Assembly: GCF_023145695.1 (NCBI RefSeq)
Contig: NZ_JAJHVV010000009.1
Span: forward strand, 124,001-188,000
From: Vibrio amylolyticus
GTDB taxonomy: Bacteria; Pseudomonadota; Gammaproteobacteria; Enterobacterales; Vibrionaceae
Direction of reading: 5' to 3'
DNA length: 64,000 nucleotides
Below, in pieces: positions 8,634 through 17,158 of the stretch (positions within the stretch are counted from its first letter, which is position 1; the number at the start of each line of letters is the position of its first letter). A program made the translations under genes and the position numbers. The notes under the pieces are model-generated. The model did not search any database. It had not been told where the DNA came from and was given only the letters and a program-made list of their open reading frames with translations.

Positions 8634-8939
8634 ATGTTTACAAAGCGTTACTTTAAGACAAAAGATGAAGTTGAAGTGACTTTTCAGTGGCCAAAGCAAG
8701 ATCCAGAAATAACTAGTGTTGCTGTCTGTGGTGATTTTAACCAGTGGCAACCGACAGTATTGAAGCTAAATCGTCAAAAAGTCTTCACAACAAAAATTCG
8801 TCTGCCTAAAGAGAGCAACTTTGAATTTCGTTATTTGATTAACGAATCTGAATGGGAAAATGATCCTGCTGCTGACGGCTATACTGGCAACTCTTATGGC
8901 AGTGACAACAGTGTCTTGTTGACTTATCAAACGGCATAA
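8634..8939 (+). CDS. Stand-alone CBM48 / glycogen-binding-like domain protein
   Basis: Small protein of 101 residues made almost entirely of an isoamylase-N-type (CBM48) beta-sandwich. Diagnostic stretches are VAVCGDFNQWQPT, FEFRYLINESEWENDP and the end TGNSYGSDNSVLLT. This domain normally sits at the front of glycogen branching or debranching enzymes, or in AMPK beta subunits, and binds alpha-glucan. Here it has no catalytic partner and no signal peptide, so it is cytoplasmic and may bind glycogen or act as a regulator. An AAGGAAGAG ribosome site precedes the ATG, and a strong terminator follows immediately, so it is a single-gene unit. Confidence 0.8.
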   Translation: MFTKRYFKTKDEVEVTFQWPKQDPEITSVAVCGDFNQWQPTVLKLNRQKVFTTKIRLPKESNFEFRYLINESEWENDPAADGYTGNSYGSDNSVLLTYQTA

Positions 8940-8963
8940 GAGCTAAATAAGATTTTAAGATAT

Positions 8964-8998
8964 GAAGCCCAAGTGAATCACTTGGGCTTCTTTAATTG
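8964..8998 (+). terminator. Rho-independent terminator
   Basis: A perfect 12-base stem (GAAGCCCAAGTG with CACTTGGGCTTC) and a three-base loop, followed by a T-rich tail. It ends the CBM48 gene. Confidence 0.75.
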
Positions 8999-9070
8999 AA
9001 ATTCTTGTGTTTGCGTATCGGGCTCAGGTGTAAACTAACATTCCTTTTTGATGGATATAAGAAAACCACT

Positions 9071-9736
9071 ATGGAATATTTACCGAGCGTTGATATCGGA
9101 CCAACCTCTAATGCTACAGCTTCAGTTATTTGGTTACACGGTTTAGGAGCTGATGGCCATGATTTTGAGCCTATCGCAAGGGCGTTGAATCTCCCTAAAA
9201 GTTTGGCAGTTCGTTTTATCTTTCCACACTCTCCCTCGATACCTGTCACGATCAATGGCGGTATGGTGATGCCCGCCTGGTACGATATTTTAGATATGAG
9301 CATCGAACGAAAGGTTGATGTGCAACAGCTCAATGAGTCAGCCAATGCTATTCAGGCGCTAATAGACCGAGAAGTTGAGCGTGGTATAGAACCAAGTCGT
9401 ATTATCCTTGCTGGGTTCTCTCAAGGCGGTGCAGTAGCTTACCAAGCGGCATTATCTTATCGTCAACCACTCGCAGGCTTATTGGCAATGTCGACCTACT
9501 TTGCCACTAAAGATAGTATCCAAATACACGATAGCAATAAGAGCATGAATATTGCGATTATGCACGGCTCTTTAGATCCTGTTGTTGTTCCTCAATTAGG
9601 GGTTCAAGCTGTGGAAGCGCTAGAGAAAAAAGGCTTTACGCCGAGCTTTCAGCAATACGCGATGGAACATTGTGTATGCGAAGAGCAAATTGCTGATATT
9701 TCAGCTTGGATACAGGAAAGGTTGATTGAGCTATAG
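9071..9736 (+). CDS. Carboxylesterase, phospholipase/carboxylesterase-2 family
   Basis: Alpha/beta hydrolase of 221 residues. The N-terminal oxyanion motif WLHGLGADGHDF and nucleophile elbow GFSQGG (Ser117) are clear; Asp169 in HGSLDP and His200 in MEHCVC complete the catalytic triad. These match YpfH and eukaryotic acyl-protein thioesterase relatives. It probably hydrolyses small acyl esters in the cytoplasm. I use the ATG at 9071, which begins MEYLPSVDIGP as the family does; an upstream start would add 25 residues out of the terminator region. The gene stands alone. Confidence 0.85.
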   Translation: MEYLPSVDIGPTSNATASVIWLHGLGADGHDFEPIARALNLPKSLAVRFIFPHSPSIPVTINGGMVMPAWYDILDMSIERKVDVQQLNESANAIQALIDREVERGIEPSRIILAGFSQGGAVAYQAALSYRQPLAGLLAMSTYFATKDSIQIHDSNKSMNIAIMHGSLDPVVVPQLGVQAVEALEKKGFTPSFQQYAMEHCVCEEQIADISAWIQERLIEL

Positions 9737-9923
9737 GGCTCAATCAATAATCGACAGACTTACTTTTTCTTTCATATAGAAAGGTAGTCCTATTGTCTGA
9801 GAACAATGATCAAGTCGATCTTTTTCTAAGTTCACATTCTCGTATTAAAGATAATAGCTCCTCAAGTGACTCTATTTTCTGTTATCTTAATTTTAATGAG
9901 CTTTATGGTCTTAAGAGGCATGA

Positions 9924-10922
9924 ATGACGACAATTTCTGATGTATCCCGTATGGCTGGTGTTTCGAAAGCCACTGTATCAAGAGTGATTAACGGGACAGG
10001 ACAAGTCAAAGAAAGCACAAAAAAGATAGTTAACTCAGTAATGAAAGAGTTGAATTATAAACCTAGCTCTGTGGCGCGAGCATTAGCGACTCGAAGTGGA
10101 AACAGCGTTGGCCTTGTGTTGTCTGATTATACGGGCAGTTACTTTGGTATCCTACTTAAGCAAGCATCAGTCAGTGCAGACCAAATGGGTAAGCAGTTAC
10201 TTATTGCAGATGGACACAATCAAGCGGAAAGCGAGCTAGAGGCCGTTCATTCTTTGGTTGAGAAAAAGTGTGATGTCATTGTTCTTTACAGCCGAATGTT
10301 GTCTGCTGAGCAAGTGATAGCATTAAATAAATCGATAGATATTCCATTGGTAAATGTGGGTCGAATATTGCCTGATGAAGCTGGTTACTCTATTGCATTT
10401 GATCAAAAAAATGCAGTAGAACTCGCTTTCGATCACTTAATTGAGTTAGGGCATCGAGATATTACTTATATTGGCCCTGCGCCGACGACACCTACGTCAA
10501 TATCTCGAAGCGAAGGGTTTACATTAGCTAAGAATAAACATCAAAACCTCACTATTATATCTCGCCTTTGCCACTGCTCATTTGGTTATATTGAAGGTTA
10601 TGCGGCAGGAAAAACCTTATTGGAAAGTGGGGAGTATGGTAGTGCACTCCTTGCCGCTTCTGATGATATCGCTGTTGGTTGTATTAAGGCCTTTACGGAG
10701 AAGGGTATCTCTGTACCTGACGAGGTATCGGTAGTCAGTATCGATAATGATCCATACAGTGCCTTTGTTACTCCTGCTTTAACAACCGTTGATCTCCCCA
10801 TTCAAGCAATCATGGCTCGAGCAATGGAAGTGGCTCAGAAATTGGCTCAAGGAGAAATAGACTTTGAATCAGAAACAATGAGAGGCTACTTGGTTTCTCG
10901 GGATTCTACTCGACAACACTAA
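9924..10922 (+). CDS. LacI family transcriptional regulator
   Basis: Repressor of 332 residues. The N-terminal helix-turn-helix is textbook (TISDVSRMAGVSKATVSRVI) with the hinge NYKPSSVARALATRSG, followed by the two-lobed sugar-binding domain typical of GalR/LacI proteins. It lies just ahead of the PTS operon in the same direction. A large inverted repeat containing ACCGGT, the kind of centre these repressors bind, sits between the two. It is therefore the likely repressor of the PTS genes. The inducer is presumably the imported sugar or a phosphorylated form. Alternative targets elsewhere cannot be excluded. Confidence 0.9.
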   Translation: MTTISDVSRMAGVSKATVSRVINGTGQVKESTKKIVNSVMKELNYKPSSVARALATRSGNSVGLVLSDYTGSYFGILLKQASVSADQMGKQLLIADGHNQAESELEAVHSLVEKKCDVIVLYSRMLSAEQVIALNKSIDIPLVNVGRILPDEAGYSIAFDQKNAVELAFDHLIELGHRDITYIGPAPTTPTSISRSEGFTLAKNKHQNLTIISRLCHCSFGYIEGYAAGKTLLESGEYGSALLAASDDIAVGCIKAFTEKGISVPDEVSVVSIDNDPYSAFVTPALTTVDLPIQAIMARAMEVAQKLAQGEIDFESETMRGYLVSRDSTRQH

Positions 10923-11254
10923 TATTCATGCTCTAGACCCTTAACTAACACATTTGTTTCTCTCCCTATCTAGTGATGTTATTTCTTAGAAATAGCATCA
11001 CTGTAATATGCTCCCCTCCAGTTAAAAGCACAGTTTCCCATAGAGGAATACTTCGATAATCGCTTACAATTCAATCTATCAACAGAGATGTGTGTCTCAA
11101 TTTTACCCTTAATCCTCTTAAAAACTATTGATCAATGTTGCATATCAATCTAATTCATAAACGCTGCGAATGTAACTGAGTTATAAATGTAACCGGTTAC
11201 TGAAACCGGTTACATTTGGTTCTCAGACTGGGAACATACCTAAGGAGAGGATAG
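10923..11254. other. Intergenic regulatory stretch before the PTS operon
   Basis: No gene. It contains a long imperfect hairpin at 10972-11002 (AGTGATG...CATCACT) after the LacI gene, without a T-tract, then AT-rich sequence, then the LacI-type operator at 11185-11217 and the ribosome site of the PTS IIB gene. Confidence 0.6.
11185..11217. promoter_or_regulatory. LacI-type operator, 14-base inverted repeat
   Basis: Two perfect 14-base arms (AAATGTAACCGGTT and AACCGGTTACATTT) are separated by five bases. The left arm overlaps a 12-base palindrome GTAACCGGTTAC (11189-11200). Centred ACCGGT is typical of LacI/GalR-family operators, and this one is 38 bases ahead of the IIB start. That is consistent with repression by the adjacent LacI protein. 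Confidence 0.8.
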
Positions 11255-11578
11255 ATGAAAATATTTTTATGCTGTGCTGCTGGCATGTCAACAAGCATGC
11301 TTGTTGCGAAAATGGAAAGTACTGCGAAAGAAAAAGGGGTGGATTGTGAAATTTCAGCTCACTCTATTTCTGAATTTGATGAGTGTATTCAATGGAGTGA
11401 TGTTTGTTTAGTTGCCCCACAGGTGAAGTTTAAATACGAAGAATTTAAAACCAGTGCGACCAACTTGGGCAAAGGTTGCGGGCTAATCAACATGATGGAT
11501 TATGGCATGTTGAATGGAGAAGCGGTGTTAGAACAAGCACTGGGTTTGTATCAAACGCACGCGACAATGGAGAGTTAG
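11255..11578 (+). CDS. PTS lactose/cellobiose-family IIB component
   Basis: Cytoplasmic phosphocarrier subunit of a Lac-family (cellobiose/diacetylchitobiose) sugar phosphotransferase, 107 residues. It begins KIFLCCAAGMSTSMLVAKM: the phosphorylated cysteine is Cys7, aligned with the active Cys of ChbB. IIB receives phosphate from IIA and passes it to the sugar carried by IIC. It is followed four bases later by the IIC gene. The ribosome site AGGAGAGG precedes the ATG. The sequence alone cannot separate chitobiose from cellobiose use; the downstream chitobiase favours chitobiose. Confidence 0.9.
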   Translation: MKIFLCCAAGMSTSMLVAKMESTAKEKGVDCEISAHSISEFDECIQWSDVCLVAPQVKFKYEEFKTSATNLGKGCGLINMMDYGMLNGEAVLEQALGLYQTHATMES

Positions 11579-11582
11579 TACA

Positions 11583-12929
11583 ATGGCAATTTTCGATAAG
11601 GTATTAAGTTTTGTAGAAAACGTTGTCGCCCCAGTGGCAGGTAAAATCTCAGCGCAAAAGCACGTTAATGCCATCAAAGATGGTTTTGTTTCGACGATGC
11701 CATTTCTAATTGTAGGCTCTATGTTGTTGGTATTAGCGTTTCCTCCATCTGAGGGGAATGCCTTTTTTGATGCATGGCATGGCTTAATTGAAGTCATCGG
11801 TTTCGACAATATCATGGCCCCATTCCAATTGAGCATGGGGATCTTTGCGATATATGCATCATTTGGCATCGGGTTCAGCCTGGCTGAAGCTTATAAATTA
11901 CGCCCAATGAACACGGGTATGTTGTCTATGTTTGCTTTTTTGCTCGCAGCTGCACCTATGGTTAGCGTTGATATTGGTGGTGTGTTACCAGGCGCATTCC
12001 TTGGTGGTACAGGGGCGTTTACTGCCATCATTTGTGGTCTTTTTGTCCCTGAGATGCAGCGTTTGCTTATTAAGTACAATATTCGAATTAAAATGCCTGC
12101 GGCGGTGCCACCAAAGATCTCTGCATCATTTGATTTGTTAATTCCAATCGTATTTATCTCAATCATCGTTATGTCTGTAAACGTATATTTGAATCAGTAC
12201 GGTATGAAAATCCCATCGGCGATTATGGAGCTTTTCCAGCCGCTTGTACTGGCTTCAGACAGCTTCATCGCGTGTTTACTTGCTGTATTACTCGTTCAAA
12301 TGCTGTGGTTCAGTGGTATTCATGGTGGATCGGTTGTAGGCGGTATTATTGGGCCGATGTTGCTGATCAACTTAGGGTTAAACCAAGACGCCTTAGCAGC
12401 CGGTGAACCACTTCCTGCTATTTTCATTAACCCAGTGATGGACTTTTTCATCTTTGTAGGCGGTGCTGGTGGTACGTGGGGCCTAGTCGTATTGATGATG
12501 CGTTCTAAAGCTACTCAACTGAAAACTATCGGTAAAATGTCAATTATTCCGGGCACCTTTAACATTAACGAGCCAGTAATCTTCGGTACTCCAATCGTGA
12601 TGAATCCAATCTATTTTATTCCCTGGATGCTTGCTCCAACACTGAACACTGCAATCGTTTGGATGGCGTTTAAAACGGGATTCTTAGCTAAAATCATTGC
12701 GATTCCACCGTGGACGATGCCAGCACCGATCGGAGCCATTATTGCAACAAATTCAGGAACCGCAGCTCTAGTTGTATTAAGCAGTATCGTAGTGAGCGCC
12801 ATTGTTTTCTATCCATTCCTTAAGGTTCATGAACGCCAATTACTCGCGGAAGAAAAAGCGATGGAAACAAAGAAGAAATCGGCGACTACAACGGTAGCAG
12901 GAGGTGGCTTAGATGCAGTTCGAAATTAA
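11583..12929 (+). CDS. PTS lactose/cellobiose-family IIC component (permease)
   Basis: Integral membrane sugar channel of the PTS, 448 residues, with about ten hydrophobic segments. Family motifs are visible: FSGIHGGSVVGGIIGPML near the middle, GGAGGTWGLVVLMM, and FNINEPVIFGTPIVMNPI, the NEP loop that carries the sugar-binding residues. It imports a beta-linked disaccharide and works with IIB to phosphorylate it. It lies in the same operon as IIB and overlaps the IIA start by 17 bases, implying translational coupling. The likely substrate is N,N'-diacetylchitobiose or cellobiose. Confidence 0.9.
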   Translation: MAIFDKVLSFVENVVAPVAGKISAQKHVNAIKDGFVSTMPFLIVGSMLLVLAFPPSEGNAFFDAWHGLIEVIGFDNIMAPFQLSMGIFAIYASFGIGFSLAEAYKLRPMNTGMLSMFAFLLAAAPMVSVDIGGVLPGAFLGGTGAFTAIICGLFVPEMQRLLIKYNIRIKMPAAVPPKISASFDLLIPIVFISIIVMSVNVYLNQYGMKIPSAIMELFQPLVLASDSFIACLLAVLLVQMLWFSGIHGGSVVGGIIGPMLLINLGLNQDALAAGEPLPAIFINPVMDFFIFVGGAGGTWGLVVLMMRSKATQLKTIGKMSIIPGTFNINEPVIFGTPIVMNPIYFIPWMLAPTLNTAIVWMAFKTGFLAKIIAIPPWTMPAPIGAIIATNSGTAALVVLSSIVVSAIVFYPFLKVHERQLLAEEKAMETKKKSATTTVAGGGLDAVRN

Positions 12930-13275
12930 TAGTGAATCTGAAATCACAGAAGAGTTTTTGATGACTCTACTTTGTCAGGTGGGGGAAGCTCGCTCTTCTT
13001 TTATGGAAGCGATGCGTGTTGCGAGAAAAGGGCAATTTAAGAAGGCGGAAACTTTTCTTAAATCTGGAGATGAAGCGTTAGTGAGTGTACACAAATCTCA
13101 AACGTCTTTGATTGGGTTTGATGAGGGCGCAGGGAAGGTCACTATGACGTTGATCTTGACGCATATCCAAGACCATATCATGACAACGATGTTGTGCCGC
13201 GAGTTAGCGGAAGAAATTGTTGCCATTCATTATCAGCTACAAAGGAGTAATACTCGTGAAAAAGCGCATATTTGA
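12913..13275 (+). CDS. PTS lactose/cellobiose-family IIA component
   Basis: Trimeric helical phosphocarrier of 120 residues that passes phosphate from HPr to IIB. The active histidine is in THIQDHIMTTML: His84, with metal-binding Asp87 three residues later, as in ChbA/LacA. The AGGAGG ribosome site lies inside the end of the IIC gene, and the two coding regions overlap. The next gene starts before IIA ends. Gene order IIB-IIC-IIA matches the start of the E. coli chb operon. Confidence 0.88.
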   Translation: MQFEINSESEITEEFLMTLLCQVGEARSSFMEAMRVARKGQFKKAETFLKSGDEALVSVHKSQTSLIGFDEGAGKVTMTLILTHIQDHIMTTMLCRELAEEIVAIHYQLQRSNTREKAHI

Positions 13276-14137
13276 TTACACGGCTGAAGATGTTCGAAGT
13301 GCCTCGCGCGAACAAATTGTAAACAGCATTAGAAACTCAGAAGGCCGCACCATTATGGTGGAGAATGTAGTGTCAATTACCCCGCCAATCGATTTAGTGT
13401 CAGGGCCTGAAATTGCTGCGGCATTCGGTGCTGATATGATCACGCTGAATTGTTTGGATGTCATGGATCCGAAAGTCAAAGTACTGTCTGAGGTGGCTGA
13501 CGAGTTCATGACCATCGAGCAAGTGAAAGCGTTAACTGGCCGTTTAGTGGGCTGCAACTTAGAGCCAATACCAGCTGATGTCAGCCATGTAGATGTGGGC
13601 CGAACGGTAACGAAAGAAACGGTTGAGCGAGCGGTTGAGCTAGGTCTTGATTATGTGATGTTAACGGGAAACCCAGGCAATTGCGTAACTCAAGAAACCA
13701 TTATGGAAGCCATTGGTTTAGTACGTAACGTCTCGAAAGAGATCATTATTGTCGCAGGCAAAATGCACGCAGGAGGCGTAGGAAACGATTACAACCTAAA
13801 CATCGTTCCTGGGTTCGCAGAAGCTGGTGCGGATATCATGATGTTCCCTGCACCGTACACCACCCCTGGTGTTTGTGCAGACCAGGCAAAAGAGATGATC
13901 TCTGCTGTACACAAAAGTGGCATGTTAGGCATGTTAGCCATTGGTACCTCTCAAGAAGGGGCGACAGAGTCTTATATTGAGAAAGTAGCGATGGCTTCGA
14001 AAGCCGCTGGTGCGGATATCGTGCATATCGGTGATGGTGGATACAGTGGTATTGCTCCCCCAGAAAATATTATGCGGCTTGGCCTCACCCTTCGTGGCCG
14101 TCGACACCAATATAAGCGGATGATCAACCGCAGATAA
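13256..14137 (+). CDS. Uncharacterised TIM-barrel-like protein of PTS operons
   Basis: Protein of about 293 residues, starting at a GTG that follows AAGGAG by eight bases and overlapping the IIA stop by 20 bases. The sequence looks like a TIM barrel: repeated beta-alpha units with MITLNCLDVMDP, VGCNLEPIPADV, YVMLTGNPGN, IIVAGKMHAGG, DIMMFPAPYTTPG, GMLAIGTSQEG and IVHIGDGGYSG along its length. I recall such proteins as an unnamed family (I think DUF7916) found with PTS genes; the biochemical function is not established to my knowledge. Translational coupling to the PTS implies a role in handling the imported phospho-sugar. No membrane segment or signal peptide. Confidence 0.75.
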   Translation: MKKRIFDYTAEDVRSASREQIVNSIRNSEGRTIMVENVVSITPPIDLVSGPEIAAAFGADMITLNCLDVMDPKVKVLSEVADEFMTIEQVKALTGRLVGCNLEPIPADVSHVDVGRTVTKETVERAVELGLDYVMLTGNPGNCVTQETIMEAIGLVRNVSKEIIIVAGKMHAGGVGNDYNLNIVPGFAEAGADIMMFPAPYTTPGVCADQAKEMISAVHKSGMLGMLAIGTSQEGATESYIEKVAMASKAAGADIVHIGDGGYSGIAPPENIMRLGLTLRGRRHQYKRMINRR

Positions 14138-14239
14138 CATTTATCGGCCAAAAAGGCTGATATCAAATAGCAAGGTTCATCCAATTGATGAATGGGCCTT
14201 CGCTATTGTGCCCGATTACAACCCCCAATCATTTGTATA

Positions 14240-14262
14240 CACATGAGCAAATTGCTCATGTG
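14240..14262 (+). promoter_or_regulatory. Inverted repeat ahead of chitobiase
   Basis: CACATGAGCAA pairs with TTGCTCATGTG, a nearly perfect palindrome 24 bases before the GH20 start. It lacks a clean T-tract, so an operator or mRNA structure is as likely as a terminator for the upstream operon. Confidence 0.5.
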
Positions 14263-14286
14263 ATTTAATCATGGAGTGAATTTAGA

Positions 14287-17064
14287 ATGAACAAGGTAAA
14301 GTTACCATTAAAACTTCTAACGATCGCATTGGCTTCAAGTATGGCTATGCCTACGATGGCGCTTGCTGATACCTATCACCCGCAAGCCGAGCAGTTGGAT
14401 TTATTATGGAAAGTTATCGATCATAATATAGGTGAAAATAAGTTCCTTGGCAGTTTGACCATTACGAATAATGGTTCAGAAGCGCTTGGCGAAAGTGGAT
14501 GGTCACTGTATTACAGCTCAGTGCGTCCGCCCGCATCTGTATTACCATTAGACAGTGAAGACGGAAACCTTGCGCGTGAAGAAATCGCAGCGCAAAACCT
14601 GGTCTTAAAAAATGCCGACGTATCAAAAAGTGGCGATTACTTTGTGCTAGAGCCTGTTGCTGGGTTTGAACCAATTCACCCGGGAGAATCACGCGAGATC
14701 TTTATTACGGCTCAGTATTGGCAAATGCTGAAAAATGACTCGCCTTCAGGTTTCCATATTTCTTTTAATGGTGACGTGCCACGAGCCGTTTCTGTTGATG
14801 TAAAAATGGACCCATCGGATCTAAAGCAAACGAGGCAGAGCATACATGACACTATGCCAGTACAAACCCCCTTGCTTCGATTTGATGAAAATACAACGGC
14901 AACGATGGATCTAGCACTGGAAAATCGAGTTGTTCCTCAATTGCAATCGGCTCAAGATAAAGACGGTGCGTTTCTAACTTTGCTTGGTTGGATGGGAGCG
15001 ATTAATGCCCCTGATAGCCTTAATAAAGAAGCGTTGTATTTGCAAAGTGCGTTACAAGATCTCATCGTCGGCGAATTCCCGATTAATTCTGGGCAAGCAG
15101 ATACGGCTAATTTGATTACGCTTAAATTGAACCCGAGTTTAGACACTGACTCAGATGGCACACCAGATAACGAAGGGTATCGGATTGAGATTGACCCATT
15201 TGATGGCATTGTCATAGAAGGTAAAGATGCAAGTGGCGTATTTTATGGTATTCAAACGTTAAGGCAGTTGATCCCACAAGATGTGTATAAAGCGTCTGTG
15301 GTTGGAAACAAAATGCAGCATGCCGTTCTACCTGCAATGAGTGCACTGGATGCTCCTCGTTTTGAATATCGCGGAATGATGCTAGATGTTGCGCGTAACT
15401 TCCAAAGCAAAGAAACGGTATTGAAGCTGATTGATTTGTTGGCTTATTACAAGATCAATAAATTTGAAATCAATATTGCTAACGATGAAGGCTGGCGTAT
15501 CGAGATCCCTGGAATTCCAGAGCTGACGGAGTTCGGCTCTAAACGAGGTTTCGACACGGAAGAAACGACCATGTTGCATACGTTTATGGGGTCGAGTAAT
15601 GAGTTTCAGTCGGGTGATGGTATTGAAGGCAAACCAAGTAATGTTGTCGAAGCGAACAACGGTGTCGTGCCTGAATTCCAAGGCTTTGAAATTGCACAAC
15701 AGAATTACCTAGGAAAAGGCTGGGGGTACTATACGGTTGAAGATTTTAAGGAGATCCTTAAATACGCAGCAGACCGTCACATAGATGTTATTTTGGAATA
15801 CGATTTTCCTGCTCACGCGCGTGCAGCGATCAAGGCGATGGAGTACCGTTACAACAAGTACAAAGACAGCGATCTTGTTGAAGCAAATCGATATCGATTA
15901 ATCGATCCACAGGATGAATCACAGTTCTACACACCTCAGTTCTATACGGATAATCTGGTTAACCCGTCATTACCTGGAACGTATGAGTTCCTAAACAAGG
16001 TGATCAGTGAAACCAAAGCTATGTACGATGCGGTTCCGGATGCGGAAGTGACGCGTCTTCATGGTGGTGGTGATGAGTTACCTCACTTAGGGCCTAATGA
16101 GTGGTGGGCAAAATCCCCAGCCATCCAAGCTAACCCAGAGACAGCAGGAAAAACAGACGCAGAACTATTTGATTACTTTTTCGTGAAGTGGGCGAATATC
16201 ATTCGACAAAATGGTTTCCAAATGGCGAGTTGGGGTGACGTACTCACACATAACGGAACAGGCAATGCGGATTATGGCGAAATCTTCCCAATATTTTGGA
16301 ACAACGTATGGGGGTGGGGAAATGAACACCAGTCATACGTGTTTGCAAACCAAGGCTATAAAGTGGTTCTGTCCCATGCGACAAATTTGTATTTTGACCT
16401 CGCCTATAATAAACACCCAGACGAAATTGGTTATCACTGGGCGGGTTACACTGACACTAAGAAAACCTTTGAATACCGCCCTTTCAATATTTACGCGAAT
16501 GGCAAAACCGATAAGCTAGGCAATGCGGTTCCTTGGAATCCAGTATGGGTGCACTTGTCTGAAGAAGGCAAGAGCAATGTATCTGGATTGCAGGGGCAGT
16601 TATTTGCAGAAAATGCGAAGTCTCCAGAGATCATGGAATACTTAGTGTTTCCAAAATTACTTGGTGTTGCGGAGCGTGCTTGGGTGACCGATATGCCTGT
16701 AGAGGATCAACCTGATGTAAATGGCAAAACAGCGATGGATCGTGCGTGGGATGTGTTCTCAAATACACTGGGCAAGCATGCTTTAGCAAAACTGGAATAT
16801 ATCCAGCCCGTTGATACTTATAATCAAATTGGCGAAGAAGTGGGCGTTAACTACCGTATACCGCTTCCTGGTGCCGTGATTGAATCGGGTAAACTTACGA
16901 TTAATACACGATTCCCAGGATTACAGAATCAGTACTCTCTCGATGAGGGGAAAACTTGGATTCCATACTATGGGTCAGTTGACGTTAGTCATACGGCGAA
17001 TGTAAAAACTCGAAGTGTTACCCACTCAGGCCGTAGTAGCCGTGTGGAAAGTGTTCAGCAATAA
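14287..17064 (+). CDS. Secreted beta-N-acetylhexosaminidase (chitobiase), GH20
   Basis: Exported enzyme of 925 residues that removes N-acetylglucosamine from chitobiose and chito-oligomers. Order of domains: signal peptide (about 1-27, ending MALA), a carbohydrate-binding-like CHB_HEX domain (about 30-190), the GH20b domain (about 200-350), the catalytic GH20 barrel (about 355-800) and a C-terminal immunoglobulin-like domain. The catalytic pair Asp596-Glu597 lies in HGGGDEL, the GH20 signature. There is no lipobox, so it is periplasmic or secreted rather than lipid-anchored. It is about 150 bases after the PTS operon and probably supplies it, or complements it, in chitin use. A terminator follows. 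Confidence 0.92.
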   Translation: MNKVKLPLKLLTIALASSMAMPTMALADTYHPQAEQLDLLWKVIDHNIGENKFLGSLTITNNGSEALGESGWSLYYSSVRPPASVLPLDSEDGNLAREEIAAQNLVLKNADVSKSGDYFVLEPVAGFEPIHPGESREIFITAQYWQMLKNDSPSGFHISFNGDVPRAVSVDVKMDPSDLKQTRQSIHDTMPVQTPLLRFDENTTATMDLALENRVVPQLQSAQDKDGAFLTLLGWMGAINAPDSLNKEALYLQSALQDLIVGEFPINSGQADTANLITLKLNPSLDTDSDGTPDNEGYRIEIDPFDGIVIEGKDASGVFYGIQTLRQLIPQDVYKASVVGNKMQHAVLPAMSALDAPRFEYRGMMLDVARNFQSKETVLKLIDLLAYYKINKFEINIANDEGWRIEIPGIPELTEFGSKRGFDTEETTMLHTFMGSSNEFQSGDGIEGKPSNVVEANNGVVPEFQGFEIAQQNYLGKGWGYYTVEDFKEILKYAADRHIDVILEYDFPAHARAAIKAMEYRYNKYKDSDLVEANRYRLIDPQDESQFYTPQFYTDNLVNPSLPGTYEFLNKVISETKAMYDAVPDAEVTRLHGGGDELPHLGPNEWWAKSPAIQANPETAGKTDAELFDYFFVKWANIIRQNGFQMASWGDVLTHNGTGNADYGEIFPIFWNNVWGWGNEHQSYVFANQGYKVVLSHATNLYFDLAYNKHPDEIGYHWAGYTDTKKTFEYRPFNIYANGKTDKLGNAVPWNPVWVHLSEEGKSNVSGLQGQLFAENAKSPEIMEYLVFPKLLGVAERAWVTDMPVEDQPDVNGKTAMDRAWDVFSNTLGKHALAKLEYIQPVDTYNQIGEEVGVNYRIPLPGAVIESGKLTINTRFPGLQNQYSLDEGKTWIPYYGSVDVSHTANVKTRSVTHSGRSSRVESVQQ

Positions 17065-17081
17065 CCTTCCATAGTAGGAAT

Positions 17082-17113
17082 AAGCCAGCCGCCCCCTATG
17101 GCTGGCTTTTTTT
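17082..17113 (+). terminator. Rho-independent terminator
   Basis: AAGCCAGCC pairs with GGCTGGCTT around a nine-base loop and is followed by seven T. It ends the chitobiase gene. Confidence 0.85.
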
Positions 17114-17158
17114 ATGTGAATGTCTTGTCCTGAAACGAACTCAGGCCCACTGTTGGAA

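Noticed and set aside
8996..9070. Start of the esterase at 8996
   Set aside because: The extra 25 residues come from sequence just after a terminator and are not like the family; the ATG at 9071 begins the conserved N-terminus.
9920..9940. Six-codon leader frame overlapping the LacI start
   Set aside because: ATG AAT GAC GAC AAT TTC TGA overlaps the true start at 9924 in another frame. It is short and has no special codons, so it is likely chance.
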